From Ailurus styani (Eukaryota; Chordata; Mammalia; Carnivora; Ailuridae), in the NCBI GenBank assembly GCA_002007465.1, contig LNAC01001922.1:1-64000 (forward strand): DNA of 64,000 nucleotides. Reading direction: 5' to 3'. The translations under genes and the position numbers were made by a program. The notes beneath the pieces are model-generated. The model was not told the DNA's origin and made no database searches. It saw only the letters and a list, made by a program, of their open reading frames with translations. Within the stretch, counting starts at the first letter, position 1. Each line of letters begins with the position of its first letter. This document shows, piece by piece, positions 1-10,761 of the stretch.

Positions 1-289
1 TGATACGATATAAGAGTTAAGAATGTTAAAATAGGAAAAGGGGAAAATTTTAAAAGAAAAAGTAAGGAAAAAATTCAAAGAAAAGAAAAAAAATTCAATG
101 AATTTAACTTTGAACGACTGAAGAATCATGGGGAAAAAGCCATGAATTGAATCCGTTGCTTTTCCATATTTCTGAAGTTCCGCAATGTTCAGCAATCTTN
201 GCTTGACTTTTTTTTTTTTTGACTGGATGGTTTTTTTTTCCTCCCTTGGTCTTCTGGGGGAGGGGCCTGTTGCTGTGATTCTCAAGTGT

Positions 290-1060
290 CTCTGCCCGAG
301 GCGGATTCCCACCGCCCTCGCCAGGGGCCAGGCTAAGTAATCAGCTCGGGTTCGCTCTCAGGAGCTTTTGTTCCCTGAACGCTTTCCGTACCTCGTTGGA
401 GGACGGGACTGAAAATGGCGGCTCCCAGTCTCCGACCCGGAGGAGCCGAGAGCCTGGGGCCTCAGCCCTCAGCCCGCCTCAGAGAAAAGCAGTCCCTCCC
501 GTCTCCTGGTCTCTGGCTGCGCTCCGAGCTCATCCCGCCTGTGACCGAGCGTCTCTGTCTCTGGCGCGGCCCATGTTTAGAATCTCCGAACCCGGCAGAT
601 TCCTGCAGCCGCTCCCGCACTGCTCCTCCCGGAGGAGGAAGGAGGGGGTCTCTCCGGGTCTGCCGCCCGTGGGGTCCCCGCTCACAGATCGGTGGCCCGG
701 CTGTGCTTCAGATCACAGCCCAAGGTAACCCCGAGCTGAGAGACACCTCAGCTCAGCTCCGTCTCTCCCGCCGGCTTCTCTCTGAGACCTGGGAGCTCGG
801 TCGCGCTCAGACACCCCTGGTCTTTTTGTGTCCCCGTGGGTCCTGAGACCACACTGTCCCTGCAGGGGCTTCACCCCCCGCTTGGTCTCTGGGGCGACGT
901 CCCTCAGTGGAGCCGACTTCTCACAGTTCCGAGTCTGTGCTCCGCTGCTCGCTCCCTTGCCGGCAGCCGGCCCCTCCCCCCGGGGTCTATCTTCCCGTCC
1001 CCGCAGATTCACTTCTCCGCACGTCCTACCTTCCAGAAAGTGGTCGATTTTCTGTTCCTA
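290..1060. promoter_or_regulatory. CpG-rich island made by the L1 5'UTR
   Basis: CpG dinucleotides are frequent here (for example CCCGCC, GCGCTCCG, CCGGCAGCCGG), in contrast to nearly CpG-free DNA to the right. The island lies wholly inside the L1 5'UTR, so it is explained by the retrotransposon and should not be read as a host gene promoter. Confidence 0.75.
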
Positions 1061-1174
1061 GACTTGCTGCTCCTCTTCTCTTCGATCTCTGGTGGAATTT
1101 GTAGGTGTTCAGAATAGTTTGATAGCTCTCTGGGTGAATTCCCAGGACCTGATGATAATCATTCTCCTACTCCT

Positions 1175-1185
1175 CCGCCATCTTG
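1175..1185 (-). promoter_or_regulatory. YY1-type site at the 5' end of the young L1
   Basis: On the minus strand the sequence reads CAAGATGGCGG, a match to the YY1 core. It lies within about 20 bases of the L1 5' end. In mammalian L1s a site at this place directs accurate initiation at base 1. Function in this copy is inferred from position and motif only. Confidence 0.7.
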
Positions 1186-1433
1186 CCGCTCCTCTTAATT
1201 TCTCTTTTGTGTATTGTTCCTTTAATATTTCTTTCTTCCTTATTTCTACTACTTTTGGGTTTTGCTTGTTCTTTTTCTATTCCTTTAGATGTAAGATTAG
1301 GTTATATTTGAGATTTTTTTAAACTTTTTAAGATAGACTTATATTACTATAAATTTCACTCTTAGAACAGCTTTTGCTATATCCCAAAGATTTTGGACCA
1401 TTATGTTTTCATTTTCATTGGTCTCCATGCATT

Positions 1434-2215
1434 TTATAAACAAAATAGTTGTTTATTTCTTGGTTTGCTATCCTCATTTAGTAGCATGTTATTTAACCTC
1501 CATGTGTGCTTTCCAGGTTTTTTCTTGTGGTTGACTTCTAGTTTCATAGTGTTGTGGTCTGAAAAGATGCACAGTATGACTTCAGTCTTTTTTAATTTGT
1601 TGAGACTTGTTTTGTGACCTAAATTGTGATCTGTCCTGGTGAATACTCCATGTGCAGTTGAAAGGAATGCATATTCTTCTGTTTTAGGATGAAATTTTCT
1701 AAATATATCTGTTGAATATATCTGGTCCAATGTGTCATTCAAAGCCACTGTTTCCTCGTGGGTTTTCTGTTTGCACGATCTATCCACTGATGTAAATGGG
1801 GTGTTAAAGTCCCCTACTATTATTGTATGAGTATCAATTCATTCCTTTATATTTGTTATTAGCTGCTTTATTTTTTGGGGTGCTCCCATGTTGGGTGTAA
1901 ACATTTAGAATTGTTATATCTTCTTGTTGGATTATACCAGATATGATTACATAGTGTCCTTCTTTGTCCCTTGTTACAGTCTTTGTTTTAAGGTCTATTT
2001 TGTCTGATAAAAGTATTACTACTCTGGCTTTCTTTTCACTTCCATTTGCATGATAAATGTTTCTCTGTCCCTTCAGTTTTGGTCTGTATGCATGTCTATG
2101 TCTGAAATGAGTCTCTTGTAGGCAGCATATACATGGATCTTATTTTTTTTAATCCATTCTGTCACCCTATGTCTTTTGATTGTAGCATTTAGTCCATTTA
2201 CATTCAAAGTAATTA
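1434..2215 (-). pseudogene. L1 ORF2 endonuclease-domain remnant
   Basis: Minus-strand translation of 1434-1787 gives an open run with recognisable C-terminal endonuclease features: YSTDIFRKFHPKTEEYAF, AHGVFTRTDHNLGHK and the catalytic-type SDHN. The N-terminal part lies at 1990-2215, where the DNA encodes the family's leading 'NVNGLN' and 'CCLQETHF' region in degraded form. In active L1s this domain nicks target DNA at TTTT/A. This copy is a decayed relic with stops and frame changes. Confidence 0.8.
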
Positions 2216-2639
2216 TTGATATGTATGTCCTTATTGTCATTTTGCTACTTGTTTTATGGTAGTTTTGTATTTCTTCTCTGTTCCTTTCTCCCCTTGTTCT
2301 CTTTTCTCATGAATAGTTGACTTTCTTTAGTGAAATAATGGATTTCTTACTCTATTTTTTTCATATCTATTACTGATTTTTGATTTGTGGTTACCATTCA
2401 GTTTATTTGTAGTATCTGCATATAGCAGTCTACATAAAGCTGATGGTTGCTTAATTTTAAACTCATTCTTTACTCCTGTGCCCTCTACAGTTCAGATATT
2501 TGATATCATCTTTTACATCCTTTTATTTTGTGCTTCTCTTGATTGATTATTACAGATATAAATTTTTTCTTTTATGCTTCCTAGATTTCTTTCTCTTACT
2601 TATGGTTTTGTTTTCCACTTAGAGAGTCTTCCTGCTCCT

Positions 2640-3500
2640 TTCCGGCCTTCAAGGTTTCTGCTGAAAAATCAGCTGATAGGGTTATGGAGTTTCCCTTGTA
2701 TGTAACTGCCTTCTTTTCTCTAGCAATTTTTCAAATTCTTGCTTTATCACATTTTTTTCCATTTTAGTATTTTTTTTCTATTTTATTTTATTTTATTTTT
2801 CCATTTTATTATTTTATTTATTTATTTATTTTTATCTATTTTTAATTGACTATACTGCAAGGAAATGTCAGAAAGGACAGCAAAGGAGAGACTATCTATC
2901 TTGAGGTAGTGCCATTTTAATTACTCTGTGTCTTGGTGTGGACCTCCTTGAATTGAATTTGTTGGGGGTTGTCTGTGCCTCCTAAATGTGGCTCTCTGTT
3001 TCCCTTCCCACATTTGAGAAGTTTTCAGTTATTATTTTTTCAAATACATTTTCCATTCCTGTTTATCTTTTTTCTGCTTCTGGGACCCATATAATGAGAA
3101 TGTTATTATGCTTGATGGTGTTACTGAGTTCTCTAAGTCTATTCTCAATATATAGTGCTTTTTTGTCTCTCACCTCTTCAACTTGATTGCTTTCCATTAT
3201 TCTATCCTCTAGGTCCCTTATATATTCCTCTGTTTCCTCTGCAGCCTACATTTGCTCTATCTGTTGTATTTTTAATTTCATTTTATTAAATTCTTTCTCT
3301 CTGATATGTTTTTTATCTCTTTGTAAGGGTCTCACTGATGTTCTTTACCCTTTTCTGAATTCCAGAAAACTAAATTCTCTATCTGACCTTTTGTTCTGTT
3401 CTTTCATTTTGGATATGTTTTTCTGTCTCCTCATTTTGTCCATCTCTCTGTGTCTTTTTCTTCTGCGTTTGAGAGTATTGGTTTTCTGAAGAAGAGGTCC
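2640..3500 (-). pseudogene. L1 ORF1 region remnant
   Basis: On the minus strand this stretch has the family's order of ORF1 landmarks, including the region corresponding to the RNA-binding domain near 2925-3080 and A-rich coiled-coil coding sequence towards 3490. No long open frame survives. ORF1 normally makes the trimeric RNA chaperone of the L1 particle. The identification rests on DNA resemblance and on its place between endonuclease and 5'UTR. Confidence 0.6.
2767..2911 (-). mobile_element. Short A-tailed insertion inside the old L1
   Basis: The copy of CCATTTTA at 2759-2766 is repeated at 2912-2919 and flanks about 145 bases foreign to the L1. On the minus strand the insert starts with non-repeat-like sequence and ends in an A-rich tail (ATTAAAAATAG, then AAAT/AAAAT units). 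The last bases before the tail resemble an L1 3' end. It is either a severely 5'-truncated L1 or another transcript copied by L1. Confidence 0.55.
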
Positions 3501-4595
3501 TGGGGTGCCTTGCAGTGCAGTGTTCCCTGTTTACCTGAACTTGGCACTTCAGTAGAGTTTCCTAGGTGTGTTGCTTGTGTCCTGCTCTTGTTGTCACTTT
3601 TTCTTTCAGTCCTGACATCTTCACTGACTCTGCCTGTTGTGGTCTGTATTTGCTCTGTGGTGTTAGTGAGGCCCAGGCAGGTCAGCCCTGAGGGGATCTT
3701 CCCATAGGAGGGCTTAGAAGCAGGGCAGTGGTGTTAGCAAAATTTGTATTAAGCCACTACTCCTAGGTCAGGTTTCTGAGAAGCACTATGGCTGGGGTCA
3801 TAGCATTTGCTGACATGTATACAGTGGCTGGGCAGGTTGTGTGTGGGAAAATAGCATTAGCAAAATCTGTGCTCAGCTCAGGTCCAAGGCCACCAGGCTT
3901 GGAGTGGGAGCATTCTTGGGAGAATGCGTGGGTGGGGTGCACTGCCAGCAGGTCAGGTAGCAAGTTTCTGTGAGGTGCTACCTCCCACAGGTGGCTGGCT
4001 CAGTGTTTATGCTGGGTGGCAGGGGAGAAGATGGCACCTGCCAACTACTTCCTTTGTTCTGGGAGAAGTCCCCAACATGCTCCAAAATCATTATAAACAG
4101 ATCTTCCTCCCATTTGCCCCAGGTGTGAAAACTGTCCCTTCTATGTTGCCTCTCCATGGGTTGCTATCTCTTTAAGGGTGGGGACCCAGCTATCACTTAT
4201 CCTCTTGGCTCACCCAGTGCTGAGTCAGCTGACTTTGAAAACCTCAAGCTCCTTGTCCAACTCATTATACAAACTCATGGAATTTAGCTCCTCTGGTTTT
4301 CAAACCTAGATGTTACGGGGGTTCATCTTCCCTGGGTGATCTCCCTGGCACAAGGGACCATTTCCTTCCTTTCTCCATGCTTACAGCTCTCTCCCTCTGA
4401 GGGCAGCTCCCAACTGCTGTTTCTGCTCTTCTTAACTCTCAGATGTGGGGGCGTCTTTACATTTTAGTGCGGAGTTTGTTCTGCCAGGCTTTGGATTGCT
4501 CTCCAGTTCATTTACATGGATGTGAATGATAATCTAGGTGTAAATGTGGGTATCAGGTGAGTTTAATCCACCATCTTCCCAAATTCCTCTCCAAA

Positions 4596-5046
4596 GTTTT
4601 GTGTTTCCATGAACTATGAACTATAAGGGGGAAAATAACCCAGTAGCTCTGCTCTTAGCATTGGGAGCTTCATTAGGAATATGCAGTTGATAAATTTACT
4701 AGTTTGAAAATTGCATCCCATACATTACTGACCTACCATCTGTGGCTGGTGGCTGTATTTTGGTGATACATTGTCAGGACAGTTGGTTTCAGACCAAGAA
4801 TATTCCCTTTTTCTTAGTAAAACAAAGTTTCTGTCACATATGACTTCAGATATCCTAATTTCTAGACTACAACCCAGAATTTCCAAGGAAATTTCTGGCA
4901 GTTGCTTGAAGAATGTTAAATTAAGCATGAGTACAAGGTTAATATTTGTTTCCTTTGATAAAATTGCCAAGAAATTAAAGCTGTAGACTTCTGAGACTAT
5001 CTTTCAGGATTATTTGCAGAAAAACCATTATCCCGCTATTGGTGGA

Positions 5047-5083
<37 letters not shown>

Positions 5084-6072
5084 TTTTATCTACATAATGT
5101 TTTTAGAATATTAGTGTGTGATAAAAATATGAGTTTTGATATCTTCTAAGCAAAATAATTTCAGAAGGAGTAGATTACTTATTTACTTAAGGTTTTTGTT
5201 TTATTGTTAAAATCAGGATATAACTGATTCATATAGGGGTTTAGTAGCTGCTTATAGATAGAATGATTATAAGGAGTACTGTGAATATTGTAGTGGCACA
5301 GAAATGCTTATTATCAGTAATAATAGTAATAAGCAGTGAGGTATTCAGCTGAAGAAGTTGAAGGCAAGACATTGTCACATTGTTTTCTTAGAATTTTAAA
5401 AAACTTTGGCTTTCTTGTGGATGTGACACTTTCAATTGTGTTGGAGAGAATAAGAGCTCTAAATGCAGTATTTCGTTGTCTAAGGAATTCTTCATAGAGA
5501 CAGACTTCATATGAAGTTTAAATTGTGTCACTCACTGTCTGAGTTTTAGCATTAAGATCTTTAGAAGATAATTTGTTTATTCTTAATGTAACCTCAGGCA
5601 GAATTCTCTTAGGTTATCATAGAAGAAATGTCACCTGAAAGTAGAAAATATCCTTGAGATTGCTTCAAGCTTGAGCACATTTTTCTTGTCAAAAATTAAG
5701 TCCAATCTTGAAGGTTACTAGTATTTGCATATATTCTCCATTCTTTTGGGTTTCCATGGACTAAAGGATGAAGTGACCAAAAGTGGGAAGAAAGAAGATT
5801 ATTCTTACACTGAAAAATACTAAAAAATGGTTGAGAGTATATTCTAAGACTGAATACAGTAAAGATCTCTGTGTGTTTGTTCGATAATATCCCTGACTCT
5901 TTGCAAAGAAAGATCATAAGCTTTTGTCTGTATGGACAGGATCCCAAAACAATTGCTTATATTCAAATCCTTTCACTATTTCCTCTCCAAATGTTAGTTT
6001 ATTTTAAGGAATGGGTACTTTTAAAGTATACATGAAATTACATAAGAAGTAGCTTTTTAAGTGATGAAATTA
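4596..6072. other. Unassigned sequence, no gene seen
   Basis: A/T-rich DNA without recognised repeats other than the TG microsatellite. Open frames at 4725-4986 on both strands are short and have no family signature. Confidence 0.5.
5049..5082. repeat. (TG)n microsatellite
   Basis: An uninterrupted run of about 17 TG units. It is likely to vary in length between individuals. Confidence 0.95.
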
Positions 6073-6575
6073 CAGATCTTCCTTGAGTTATGGTGGGGTT
6101 ATATCCCAATAAACCCGTCATGAGCTGAAAATATTTTAAGTTGAACATACATTTAATACACCAAACCTACTGAATAGCATAGCTTCACATAGCTTACATT
6201 TAAAGTGCTCAGAACACTCACATTATCTTATAGTCAGGCAAAACCATCTAACACAAAGTCTACTTTATCACAGAGTGTTGCCTATCTCATATAATTTATT
6301 GAATATCATACTGAAAGTGGAAAATAGAATGATTGTATGGATATAGAATAGTTATAAGTATATTAGTTGTTCACCCTTATGGTCACAGGGCTGACTGGGA
6401 ACTGCAACTTGCTGCCACTGCGCAACATCAAGAGAGAGGATTGGCCTACATATCACTGTCCTGAGAAAACGGCCAAATTCAAAATTAGAACTACAGTTTG
6501 TACTAAATGTGTATCACTTTGTACCATTGTAAAGTCGAAAATTTTGACGCCAAACTATCATTAAGTTGGGGACTG
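6073..6575. mobile_element. Tigger-type DNA transposon, non-autonomous
   Basis: The two ends are imperfect inverted copies: CAGATCTTCCTTGAGTTATG at the left, and the right end read backwards is CAGTCCCCAACTTAATGA. The middle has features I recall from a mammalian Tigger-derived element (AATAAACCC...TTTAATACACC, the CACTTTGTACCATTGTAAAGTCG block). TA precedes the left end, as expected for Tc1/mariner, but the right TA has decayed. No transposase coding is present. Confidence 0.72.
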
Positions 6576-7214
6576 TCCACATTGCAAAGGATAAATCAAT
6601 GATATTTTATTTATATAGTGTGTTTTTGTGTGCTTTCCATGTGGAAATTAAAAGGACAACATTCACAGTAAATTCATTTGACTTAACAGTATTCTTTCAC
6701 CCATGAAAAGCAGTCTTGGTACTCGTTCTGTACTCCTGGTACAGAAGAGTACATGTTTTGGATGATTAGAAAGAAAAGGGCAAGAGAACAGAGCCTGGAG
6801 AGCTGCTGAGAGGGTGTGGGACTCAAAGCCCACCTTTTACCTCCTGAACAGAGGGGAAAGGGTTGGTTTGCATTCTGTAATTATAATGTGGGGCTTGCTA
6901 ATGCTCCCATGAGTGCTGGAGTCCAAGACATCTTGATGAAGATCAGAAATCAAGTTACCCTAGAGGAATTTTGTTTTTGTTTTTAAGCAGATGTTCACAG
7001 GGCTGCAATCTTTATTAAGCAACAGCACCAGGGAAATGTTACAGACAGGAATGCTTCCTGTCTATCACAGTTTAGATTGGCTTGGCAAAAGATTACTAAT
7101 GATTTGGAAAATTCCGGAACTAGTTTGATGTCAGAATGTAAGGAACACTTTATGCGAAGGCCAGAAAGGTGACTTTGTACCTCTGGGGGTAGTCAATTAC
7201 CCAACCATACCACA
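6576..7214. other. Unassigned sequence
   Basis: No gene or confident repeat is seen here. Confidence 0.4.
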
Positions 7215-7320
7215 GATGTTTTATTCAAGACACTATCCTAGGCCTTTAGAGGGGCACATAAAGAATTATAACATATAGTCTCTGTTCCAAAAGAGCTTGC
7301 ATTTATTTGCAGAGAAATTC
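7215..7320 (-). repeat. L2 fragment (probable)
   Basis: Wording 'TTCAAGACACTATCCTAGGC ... AGAGCTTGCATTT' matches the reversed 3' part of L2 in degraded form. Confidence 0.4.
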
Positions 7321-7940
7321 AGAGATGTAGGAAAAATTAATGGGATAAGGCAGTATATGTAAAGTGCCCAGTGAAAGGTACAGAACGTTAAGGTTAAAGG
7401 GAAGAATATGTATGACTTAGGGTTCTTTGATTCAGATCAACAATATTGCTCTCAATAACTTGAAAAAAGAATTTATGCGAAGACTGTTAGGAACTCACAG
7501 ACTTGCCAGAAGTCTTGAGAGTCTGGCTCTAAGGCCTTCGGAGACAGGCTTGCAGGAGCTGTCCAAAAAGTCTGAGATGCCATGGATCCTGGGATTGGAA
7601 GAAATTGTGTGTTGGGTCACTCTATGTTGCGGAAATTATTTGACCATTTTTTAACATTCTACCATAGATGTAGAAGTGATGTATATAGTATGCTTGGGTT
7701 AATGCACAAATTCTTCCTCTTGCAATGAACGATAAATGCATGAGGAAAGGCAGCAGTTAGTAGAGTAAGTGGGAACCAGTTTATGGAGTGCCTTGTTAAA
7801 ATTATCTTACTGGCAGTGAAGAATACTTTGCAATGTTTAGCAAGACTATAGCATAGAAATAATAGCAGGGTTTTAACTCTGTTCTTTACAGTGGTGAGAT
7901 TTCAAAGAAAATGGCCCCTCCTTTCCTTATTCCTGAGGTT

Positions 7941-8135
7941 TTTTTTTTTTAAGATTTTATTTATTTATTTGACAGAGAGAGAGATTACAAGCAGGCAGAG
8001 AGGCAGGCGGAGAGAGAGGAAGAAGCAGGCTCCCTGCCAAGCAGAGAGCCCGATGTGGGCCTTGATCCCAGGACCCTGAGACCATGACCTGAGCCGAAGG
8101 CAGAGGCATTAACCCACTGAGCCACCCAGGTGCCC
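7941..8135 (-). mobile_element. Can-SINE (young type)
   Basis: Minus-strand order: GGGCACCTGGGTGGCTCAGT head at 8135, tRNA-related body, GA/CT-rich linker and (AAAT)n AAAATCTT tail ending in an A-run. Flanked by TTCCTGAGGTTTTT at 7930 and 8136. Confidence 0.95.
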
Positions 8136-8224
8136 TTCCTGAGGTTTTTAAATTCATCCTATGGGTAGTCCGTTCCTGAACTGCTTCCTTTCTTTACAGC
8201 TGTCTATCATGCCTTTCCTAAGGT

Positions 8225-8588
8225 AGTGTTTCTCAAAAGAGCAAACCAAAGGCTACCTGCATCAGAAATGACCAGGGAGAGATGTCTGGGTGGCTCCATC
8301 AGTTAAGCATCAGACTCTTGGTTTTGGCTCAGGTGGAGATCTCAGGGTCATGAGATGGCTCTATGCTCAACATGGAGTCTGCCTGAAGACTCTCCCTTTC
8401 CTTCTCTTGCTCTCTCTCTCTCTCAAACAAGTAAATGAATCTTTAAAAAAAATGACTGGGGAGATTTGTTAAAATGCATATTCTTAGGACCCTACTGAAT
8501 TAAAATATTACAGAGTGGGGGCAAGAACCTGCATTTTCAGCAGGTTTCCTGCTTGATTCTTCTGTGCACTCAGGTTCAAGAACCACTG
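8225..8588 (+). mobile_element. MER5A-type hAT-Charlie element, split by a SINE
   Basis: Starts TAGTGTTTCTCAAA and ends CAAGAACCACTG, which are inverted ends. The internal CTGCATTTTCAGCAGG and GATTCTTCTGTG blocks fit MER5A. Near-matching 8-bp flanks CCTAAGGT and TCCTGAGC are consistent with hAT target duplication. The SINE at 8281-8450 lies inside it. Confidence 0.78.
8281..8450 (+). mobile_element. Can-SINE inside MER5A
   Basis: Older SINE type with TCTGGGTGGCTCCATCAGTT head, CT-rich linker and AATGAATCTTTAAAAAA tail. Target duplication AAATGACCAGGGAGA (8266) is repeated with one change at 8450. It has lost its first few head bases. Confidence 0.9.
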
Positions 8589-8714
8589 TCCTGAGCAGTA
8601 CTTAAATGCACAGATATCCTTCCTGCCTGCCTTTCCTTCTCCCTCATCTCCTTCTCTTTTTCCCCATCTCCCCTCATTCTGTATGTTTTGCTCCTCTTAT
8701 GTTTTCTTTCTCTT

Positions 8715-8800
8715 TTATTTAAGAAACACTCCACTCACTGAGCACTCGCTGTGTGCAAAACACTGCTAAATGCCTTTCTGAATGCTGGAGACTTAAAGGC
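8715..8800 (-). repeat. L2 3' fragment (probable)
   Basis: 'CACTGAGCACTCGCTGTGTG' followed by a 'CACTGCTAAATGC' phrase is the reversed L2 3' end. Confidence 0.45.
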
Positions 8801-8980
8801 ATACCTGAGGAGCTTAAAATATATGTCTGTTCAAAATAGGCATTGGCAGGAAATCAGTTCTATTTCAAGGTGAGCCTTTTATGGGAAAGACGTTTAGAAT
8901 TTGTTGTAAGTAAGGCTCACTTTGTTTTGCAAGTGTGGTAGGGCTCGAATCAGGAAGATCTAAGGATTTTCAGCTGGTTT

Positions 8981-9180
8981 TTTTTTCATTTTTTTAAAGG
9001 TTTTTATTTATTTGACACAGAGATAGAGAGCACAAGTAGGCAGAGTAGCAGGCAGAGGGAGAGGGAAAAGTAGGCTATCTGCTGAGCAGGGAGCCTGATG
9101 CAGAGCTCGACCCCAGGAACCTGGAATCATGACCTGAGCCGAAGGCAGCAACTCAACTGACTGAGGCACCCAGGCGCCCC
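8981..9180 (-). mobile_element. Can-SINE
   Basis: Minus-strand head GGGGCGCCTGGGTGCCTCAG at 9180, body, then (AAAT) tail and A-run. GATTTTCAG before the element is echoed by GAATTTTCAG after it. Confidence 0.93.
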
Positions 9181-9454
9181 TGAATTTTCAGGTATTGATA
9201 AAGGGGCAGCAGCTTGTGAAATCAAATGGTAGGCATCAGGGTAAGACTTTCCTCCATATCTATTCAGAACCCTCGTGAGAGTATAGGGCCAGGTACTAAT
9301 GCTTGGGTGGATTCTCTCTTCCCTTATCCACTGCTCTTGTTTGAGATATCTTAAAGAGAAACAACCTTTATTTAGCATACCTAATGCTTGGTAGTTATCA
9401 TCTCACTTATTATTTCTAGGAATCCAGTTGCTAGAACAATACCTAGCACAAGTA

Positions 9455-9545
9455 GGTTTTGAGTGAATATTTTTATTGATTCATTCATTTAGTAAATGCT
9501 AGGCAATGTACTAGACATCGAGATGCAGGACTGAAGAAAAAAAAG
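9455..9545 (-). repeat. L2 3' fragment
   Basis: TTGATTCATTCATTTAGTAA followed by a degraded 'GGCAATGTACTAG' is the reversed L2 3' end with its ATGAATGAA terminus. Confidence 0.55.
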
Positions 9546-9564
9546 AATCTCTGCCTCATGTTGC

Positions 9565-9725
9565 ATGTTATTTTATATCAACCTTATTAGGTAGATAATA
9601 TAATTCCCACTTTACAGATGAGAAAGTGGAGCTTAGGTGAATTTATGAAATCAGATAGCTAGGAATCTGTAAAGTTTAGCTCTAGGAAATGGATTCCCAA
9701 ACCTGTTTGGCTTCCAAACTCGTAT
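9565..9725 (-). repeat. MIR
   Basis: Core phrase CCCACTTTACAGATGAGAAA with following 'AGTGGAGCTTAGG' is the reversed MIR core. Confidence 0.75.
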
Positions 9726-9781
9726 TTTCTATGACAATATTATAGCTTCAGGTAGATTTTTTTAAAGTGAAAAACTATCTT

Positions 9782-10018
9782 GGGGCACCTGGGTGGCTCA
9801 GTGGGTTAAGCCTCTGCCTCCGGCTCAGGTCATGATCTCAGGGTCCTGGGATCGAGCCCCACATCGGGCTCCCTGCTCAGCAAGGAGTCTGCTTCCTCCT
9901 CTCTCTCTGCCTGCCTTTCTGCCTACTTGTGATCTCTCTCTCTCTGTCAAATAAATAAATAAAATCTTAAAAAAAGAAAAACATGCATAGCCATTAACAT
10001 TTAAAAAGAAAAGAAAAG
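9782..10018 (+). mobile_element. Can-SINE (young) with apparent 3' transduction
   Basis: Almost canonical SINE from GGGGCACCTGGGTGGCTCAG at 9782 to AAATAAAATCTTAAAAAAAG near 9976. It is followed by about 20 non-SINE bases (9982-10002) and a second A-rich tail AAAAAGAAAAGAAAAGAA. The target duplication GAAAAACTATCTT occurs only outside the second tail (9769-9781 and 10018-10030). So the unit that was copied included downstream sequence of its source locus. Confidence 0.85.
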
Positions 10019-10548
10019 AAAAACTATCTTCTTTCATCTGGATACGTTAGTCACCCTCTGAAATTGAAGTGAATTTCCTAAAGAACAGCTTTTATGCAAC
10101 AAAATGCTAAAGAGATCTGAAAAGACTCCAAACAATGCATTGTCCCAGTGTCTTGCCCCCTGTGCAGAAATCAGAAGACTCCAGTTAAGCTCCTGTAAAC
10201 TGACTCTAGAACTGAAAACTTCGATGCTGTTTGGAAATGTCCTACCACATATCTAACATGTACCCTGGCTTCTGATATTCAGCCCATTACTTTTGGGAAG
10301 GGTGTTGTGCCCCTGACAAGAAAGTGGTGGGTCAGCTGTTCTATGTGAATAGTCCTTCAGGTTGACATAGTAGTTGAAGGTTAGGGTTCTCACCTCTGTG
10401 TGGTTTCCTGTTTCCTTCCTGTCCTGGTGCCCCTTTTCTCTGAGGGCCCTGTATGCTGACAGTCTCAGAGCCTGCTGACACAGCTGAAAATGATCTAAAA
10501 AATGAGATGTAATACCTTTCTCCCCCAGGAAGAGGTGTTTGCATTTTA

Positions 10549-10746
10549 TTCTATTTTTTAAAGATTTTATTTATTTGACAGAGAGAGAGGGAGCACAAGT
10601 GGGCAGAGCGACAGGCAGAGGGCATGGGAGAAGCAGGCTCTCCACTGAGCAGGGACCCCGATGTGGGACTTGATCCCAGGACCCTGGGATCATGACCTGA
10701 GCCGAAGGCAGCAGCTTAACTAACTAACTAAGCCACCCAAGTGCCC
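10549..10746 (-). mobile_element. Can-SINE
   Basis: Full SINE on the minus strand with a perfect 15-base target duplication GGTGTTTGCATTTTA at 10534 and 10747. A local (TAAC)n expansion lies in the head near 10720. Confidence 0.95.
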
Positions 10747-10761
10747 GGTGTTTGCATTTTA

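Larger units (their letters stand above)
1..1193 (-). mobile_element. Young L1 (LINE-1), 5'UTR only, continues left of window
   Basis: Read on the minus strand, this begins with AGGAGCGGCAAGATGGCGGA near 1193 and runs through a GC- and CpG-rich leader to an A/T-rich stretch at the left edge. That is the layout of the carnivoran L1 5'UTR, which carries the internal promoter. The 5' end looks complete, so the copy may be full length. ORF1 and ORF2 would lie to the left and cannot be seen. It interrupts an older L1 of the same orientation. Many CpGs survive, which suggests recent insertion. One unresolved base lies at 200 beside a T-run. Short open frames inside it on both strands are not genes. 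Confidence 0.88.
1194..4595 (-). mobile_element. Old L1: ORF2 5' part, ORF1 region and 5'UTR
   Basis: Going rightwards the sequence runs backwards through an L1: ORF2 endonuclease (about 1300-2215), inter-ORF and ORF1 region (about 2230-3500), then 5'UTR to about 4595, where the minus strand reads GGGAAGATGGTGG, a decayed L1 5' start. The remaining ORF2 and 3'UTR are displaced beyond the left edge by the young L1. The 5'UTR part (3500-4570) holds imperfect internal repeats such as the recurring TTAGCAAAAT at 3737 and 3857. All frames are broken. Confidence 0.82.

Noticed and set aside
396..1117. Overlapping open frames and a CpG island resembling a gene's first exon and promoter
   Set aside because: The whole stretch reads as an L1 5'UTR on the minus strand, including the YY1-type end, which explains both the CpGs and the frames.
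2986..3489. Hydrophobic plus-strand frames suggesting a small membrane protein
   Set aside because: These are antisense of L1 ORF1.
7941..8135. tRNA-like A and B boxes as a tRNA gene
   Set aside because: They belong to a SINE head. The acceptor stem and anticodon structure are degraded and a SINE linker and tail follow. The same applies to all other SINEs here.
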